DNA from: a bacterium
GTDB lineage: Bacteria > Atribacterota > JS1 > SB-45 > 34-128
Assembly: GCA_018894595.1 (NCBI GenBank)
Contig: JAHIPN010000412.1
Coordinates: forward strand, 1 to 15,610
Length of the DNA stretch: 15,610 nucleotides
Reading direction: 5' to 3'
Part shown: positions 12,950 to 15,610 of the stretch, one piece after another
Layout of the letters: the number at the start of each line of letters is the position of its first letter
How positions within the stretch are numbered: position 1 is the first letter of the stretch
The notes under the pieces: model-generated
Database searches by the model: none
Seen by the model: only the letters and a program-made list of their open reading frames with translations
Told to the model about the DNA's origin: nothing
Translations under genes and position numbers: made by a program

Positions 12950-14869
12950 ATGAAAATAAACAAAATAATTTTAGCTGTGTTAATTCTAAGTATAATTGCA
13001 TTAGTTTTTTCTGGCTGTGGAGGAGGTAATCCGGTAACACCTCCACCTCCAGACGATCTAACAGAGCCTATCATTCCGGAGACCACCAAGGTCGTAGAGG
13101 AAGAAACGATACAAGAAATAGTTTCTGTCACAGAAGATCAAAGTACTATTGTCTTTGAAAAAACTACCTCCCAGTTAGAAGAATTAACATCAGGAGACAT
13201 TTTAGTAATGGGAGTAACCGATCAAACCCCTTATGGTTTACTTCGTAAAGTTACAAATATCACTAAAGGTGGGAAAGATGGGAATCAAGTTATTATCGAA
13301 ACTGAATTCGCCTCACTTGAAGAAGCCATAGAACAGGGGAGCTTTGAATTTGACATAACCTTAGAGCCGGAAGATATTGAAAAAGGTATATCTTACCCTA
13401 AAGGGGTAAGACTAATAGAAGACAAATTCGAAACCGGGTACAGATTTTACTATGAACTTGATGAAGTCTTATGTAATAATCATCTTGTAGTAGATGGTGA
13501 ATTGTCTTTTGATTATCACATTCTGCTTAATGGTACCATCGGCTTTTTTAAGTTAAAGACTTTAGAGTTTAAAAATACAGTGGAGAGTAAAGTAGAGCTC
13601 GATGTTACTTTAACTGATTCCTTTTCAGTAGGAGACTTATTAGATGATAACCCTAAAACTATATTTACTATCTACTTTGATGTAATTACAGTAGGGATCG
13701 GTGTTTTTCCCATTATTGTTCCCGTTACCTTAAAACCTCAAATTGATGTCAATGTAGGTTTAGACGGAGAGATCTTTGCCGAATTGACTACTGGGATTAC
13801 CATTTCCCAGGAGGATGAAGGGGCTTATGTGGCCGGGGTAGAGTTTGATAACGGAACCTGGAAAGAGATAAAAAACGAACCTGTATTTAGTTTCGAGTTC
13901 AGAGAGCCTTCTTTATCAGCCGAAGCCAAGATTAAGGCTTATGCTGGCCCCCAATTAGAACTGATGTTATATGGAATTGCTGGGCCTTATTGTAATATCT
14001 ATGGATACCTAGATTTTGAAGCAGATATTTGGGATGACCCCTGGTGGGAGTTGTATGCGGGTTTAGATGTAACTGCCGGTCTACAGTTGGAAATTATCAC
14101 TAAAATTTGGAGTGCAGTATACGGCAGCCCTGAATTTGACATAATAAATTACAGGACCCCTGAGCCCATAGCTCAGGCTGATGGACCGTTTACTACTAGT
14201 ACAAACATAGTCTCTAATGTAGTTGCTATATCCTGGACCGATCATATACCGGAAAATTCTCAGAATATCGAGCAGCTTGTAAATGTGTTTTGGGATCCCT
14301 ATCTTGAAGCCAGTGGCTATAAAGTTTATAGAAGTGTTAATGGAGTAGTTGAAACAGAACCAGTTTATACGGGTACAGGAGAATTGCTTTATGATAAGAA
14401 TGTTGTTCAGTGGCATGATGATACTAACATAGTAGTAGGTAATACCTATTCTTATTATGTTACTGCCTATGGTGATAGTTGGGAAACTGCCCCTAGCCAG
14501 GAAACAGGAACTATCAACACTTTCTTGCCCCCAATCTATCTAATTAGTCCTTCAGATGGGGAAACAATAAATAATTCTACTCCAACTTTTGAATGGTCTC
14601 CCGTGGGAGCTAATCCTGGAGGAAGTATAAACTCTGGAACCACGGAACTCTGGGTAAAAGATTTAACCGATGATAAGGTAGCCTGGGATATTTTAATTAA
14701 TGATATGACTACTTCTAATGCAACTTATAATCAAGATGGGCAAGCTTCTCCTTTAATCCTTGGCCATAGTTATGGTTGGGAGGTAACAAGCTATGGTTCT
14801 GTTGATAACAATGAGGTTGCTATATCTCAAAGCGAGTATTGGGAATTTACGTATACTGAAAATGAATGA
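12950..14869 (+). CDS. 639-residue lipoprotein with beta-rich body and two fibronectin/Ig-like domains
   Basis: ATG at 12950 behind GGAGGG (12937-12942). The lipoprotein signal ends FSGC (Cys23) and is nearly the same as that of the M23 protein upstream, including the following GGG and TPP. A proline- and glutamate-rich linker (about 26-60) leads to a segment with GDILVMGVTDQTPYGLLRKV (about 82-101), which I recall from other large surface lipoproteins but cannot name. Residues about 130-405 are beta-rich with no motif I recognise. About 422-525 is fibronectin type III-like (VFWDPYLEASGYKVYRS ... YSYYVTAYG). About 525-639 is a second such domain (LISPSDGETINNSTPTFEWSP). It is probably anchored outside the cell membrane. 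It forms a likely operon with the gene 60 bases downstream. Function unknown; no enzyme motif is seen. Confidence 0.9.
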   Translation: MKINKIILAVLILSIIALVFSGCGGGNPVTPPPPDDLTEPIIPETTKVVEEETIQEIVSVTEDQSTIVFEKTTSQLEELTSGDILVMGVTDQTPYGLLRKVTNITKGGKDGNQVIIETEFASLEEAIEQGSFEFDITLEPEDIEKGISYPKGVRLIEDKFETGYRFYYELDEVLCNNHLVVDGELSFDYHILLNGTIGFFKLKTLEFKNTVESKVELDVTLTDSFSVGDLLDDNPKTIFTIYFDVITVGIGVFPIIVPVTLKPQIDVNVGLDGEIFAELTTGITISQEDEGAYVAGVEFDNGTWKEIKNEPVFSFEFREPSLSAEAKIKAYAGPQLELMLYGIAGPYCNIYGYLDFEADIWDDPWWELYAGLDVTAGLQLEIITKIWSAVYGSPEFDIINYRTPEPIAQADGPFTTSTNIVSNVVAISWTDHIPENSQNIEQLVNVFWDPYLEASGYKVYRSVNGVVETEPVYTGTGELLYDKNVVQWHDDTNIVVGNTYSYYVTAYGDSWETAPSQETGTINTFLPPIYLISPSDGETINNSTPTFEWSPVGANPGGSINSGTTELWVKDLTDDKVAWDILINDMTTSNATYNQDGQASPLILGHSYGWEVTSYGSVDNNEVAISQSEYWEFTYTENE

Positions 14870-14929
14870 TTTTTAGTTAATAATTTAAAGTTAAAGTTCG
14901 TAAAAATATTTTATTTGGAGGTAAAAGAA

Positions 14930-15610
14930 ATGAAAAGATTTTTATCAATCAAAATTATTTTACTAATCTGTCTATTAGGAGTAATGGTATTTTTAATTGG
15001 ATGTACAACACCCGTATCCACACATACAGGAACAGTTAAGGGAGTAATAAATGTTTACTGGCCTAATGCAGAGGATTATATACCAGGAGCAGCAAGGGTT
15101 GATGTTCTTGGTGAAGGAATATTTGCGGTTTCTTCTTTTTCTGATGGTGCTTATACCTTGAATAATGTTCCGGCCGGTCAATATACTATAACCGTAATAA
15201 AACATGGCTATACAACCACTCAGCAGATTGTTAATGTAACAGAAGGACAAACGGTTACTAATGTCGATTTTAATTTAGAAACTGAAATAACAGCGGCACA
15301 ATTAGGTGGAGTTTACTATTATGGCTTTAATTTAGATACAACACCTTTTGATAATTTAAAAGTAAGGCAGGCTATAAATTATGCCATTGACAAACAAACT
15401 TTAATCGATGAAATAAATTTAGAATTCGGTTACAATAAGGTAGTAGCCGAAAGTCCAATACCCCCAAGTATGATAGGGTACAATTCGAGTCTTACAGGTT
15501 ATTCTTATGATGTTGTTGAAGCCCAATCTTTACTTTCTCAAGCAGGATACCCGGAAGGCTTTAGCACCGATTTGTATTATAATCTTTCTGATTTCCATTC
15601 TTCTATCGCA
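14930..15610 (+). CDS. Lipoprotein: carboxypeptidase-regulatory-like domain fused to C-terminal half of a family 5 solute-binding protein (3' end outside window)
   Basis: ATG at 14930 behind GGAGGT (14917-14922). The frame is open to the window end (227 codons). The signal ends FLIGC (Cys25). Residues about 32-110 resemble a carboxypeptidase regulatory-like fold (GAARVDVLGEG, DGAYTLNNVPAGQYTITV). From about 119 the sequence is typical SBP_bac_5: GFNLDTTPFDNLKVRQAINYAIDK, then PIPPSMIGYN and a final AQSLLSQAGYPEGF. In normal oligopeptide/nickel-binding proteins this segment comes after about 250 residues of N-terminal lobe, which is absent here and replaced by the regulatory-like domain. There is no terminator in the 60-base gap upstream, so it is probably co-transcribed with the preceding lipoprotein under the same riboswitch leader. 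Whether it can bind peptide is doubtful. Confidence 0.85.
   Translation, partial: MKRFLSIKIILLICLLGVMVFLIGCTTPVSTHTGTVKGVINVYWPNAEDYIPGAARVDVLGEGIFAVSSFSDGAYTLNNVPAGQYTITVIKHGYTTTQQIVNVTEGQTVTNVDFNLETEITAAQLGGVYYYGFNLDTTPFDNLKVRQAINYAIDKQTLIDEINLEFGYNKVVAESPIPPSMIGYNSSLTGYSYDVVEAQSLLSQAGYPEGFSTDLYYNLSDFHSSIA

Noticed and set aside
14081..14416. Minus-strand frame of 111 codons
   Set aside because: It lies wholly inside the fibronectin-like part of the 639-residue lipoprotein, has no ribosome-binding site and no recognisable protein character.

Overview
The window is AT-rich bacterial DNA from an accessory, secretome-encoding region. Every intact gene is on the + strand and every one encodes a protein with a signal peptide or lipobox, apart from the first, whose N-terminus lies outside the window. 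Strong GGAGG ribosome-binding sites, SPOR and GerMN domains, a YvrJ-like remnant and glycine and c-di-GMP riboswitches point to a Firmicutes-like or deep-branching lineage such as Atribacterota. That placement is inference and is weak.

Region 1 (1-9115) holds a family of large extracellular proteins that share modules. There is the C-terminal end of a propeller protein (2-898), a SPOR-domain protein (1820-3529), a NosD-type beta-helix/GerMN fusion (3876-5444) and an 1108-residue protein with an apparent seven-bladed propeller (5789-9115). The first and last are paralogous at their C-termini; the SPOR protein and the 1108-residue protein share N-terminal and Ig-like modules. Decay is visible between them: an IS-type transposase tail (1118-1414, minus), a truncated divergent-PAP2 gene (5487-5756), and a 245-bp direct repeat flanking the SPOR gene (1406-1648 and 3506-3754).

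Region 2 (9116-15610) contains the most striking content. Two diverged copies of one leader module (about 9438-10260 and 12001-12980) each carry, in order: a conserved terminator-bearing block, a promoter-like element, a tandem glycine riboswitch, an intrinsic terminator, a c-di-GMP-I (GEMM) riboswitch, a Shine-Dalgarno site and a lipoprotein signal peptide. The first copy leads into an M23 (LytM/lysostaphin-type) endopeptidase lipoprotein with a bacterial-repeat domain and two TolB-like propeller units. The second leads into a 639-residue beta-rich lipoprotein with fibronectin-like domains, followed 60 bp later by a lipoprotein that fuses a carboxypeptidase-regulatory-like domain to the C-terminal half of a family 5 solute-binding protein and runs off the window. 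The two terminators differ by a compensatory base-pair change, which suggests selection since duplication. I infer that expression of these cell-surface proteins is gated jointly by glycine and cyclic di-GMP.

The intergenic DNA between the two modules (11456-12430) holds a terminator, a YvrJ-like remnant, unexplained hairpins and otherwise nothing I recognise.
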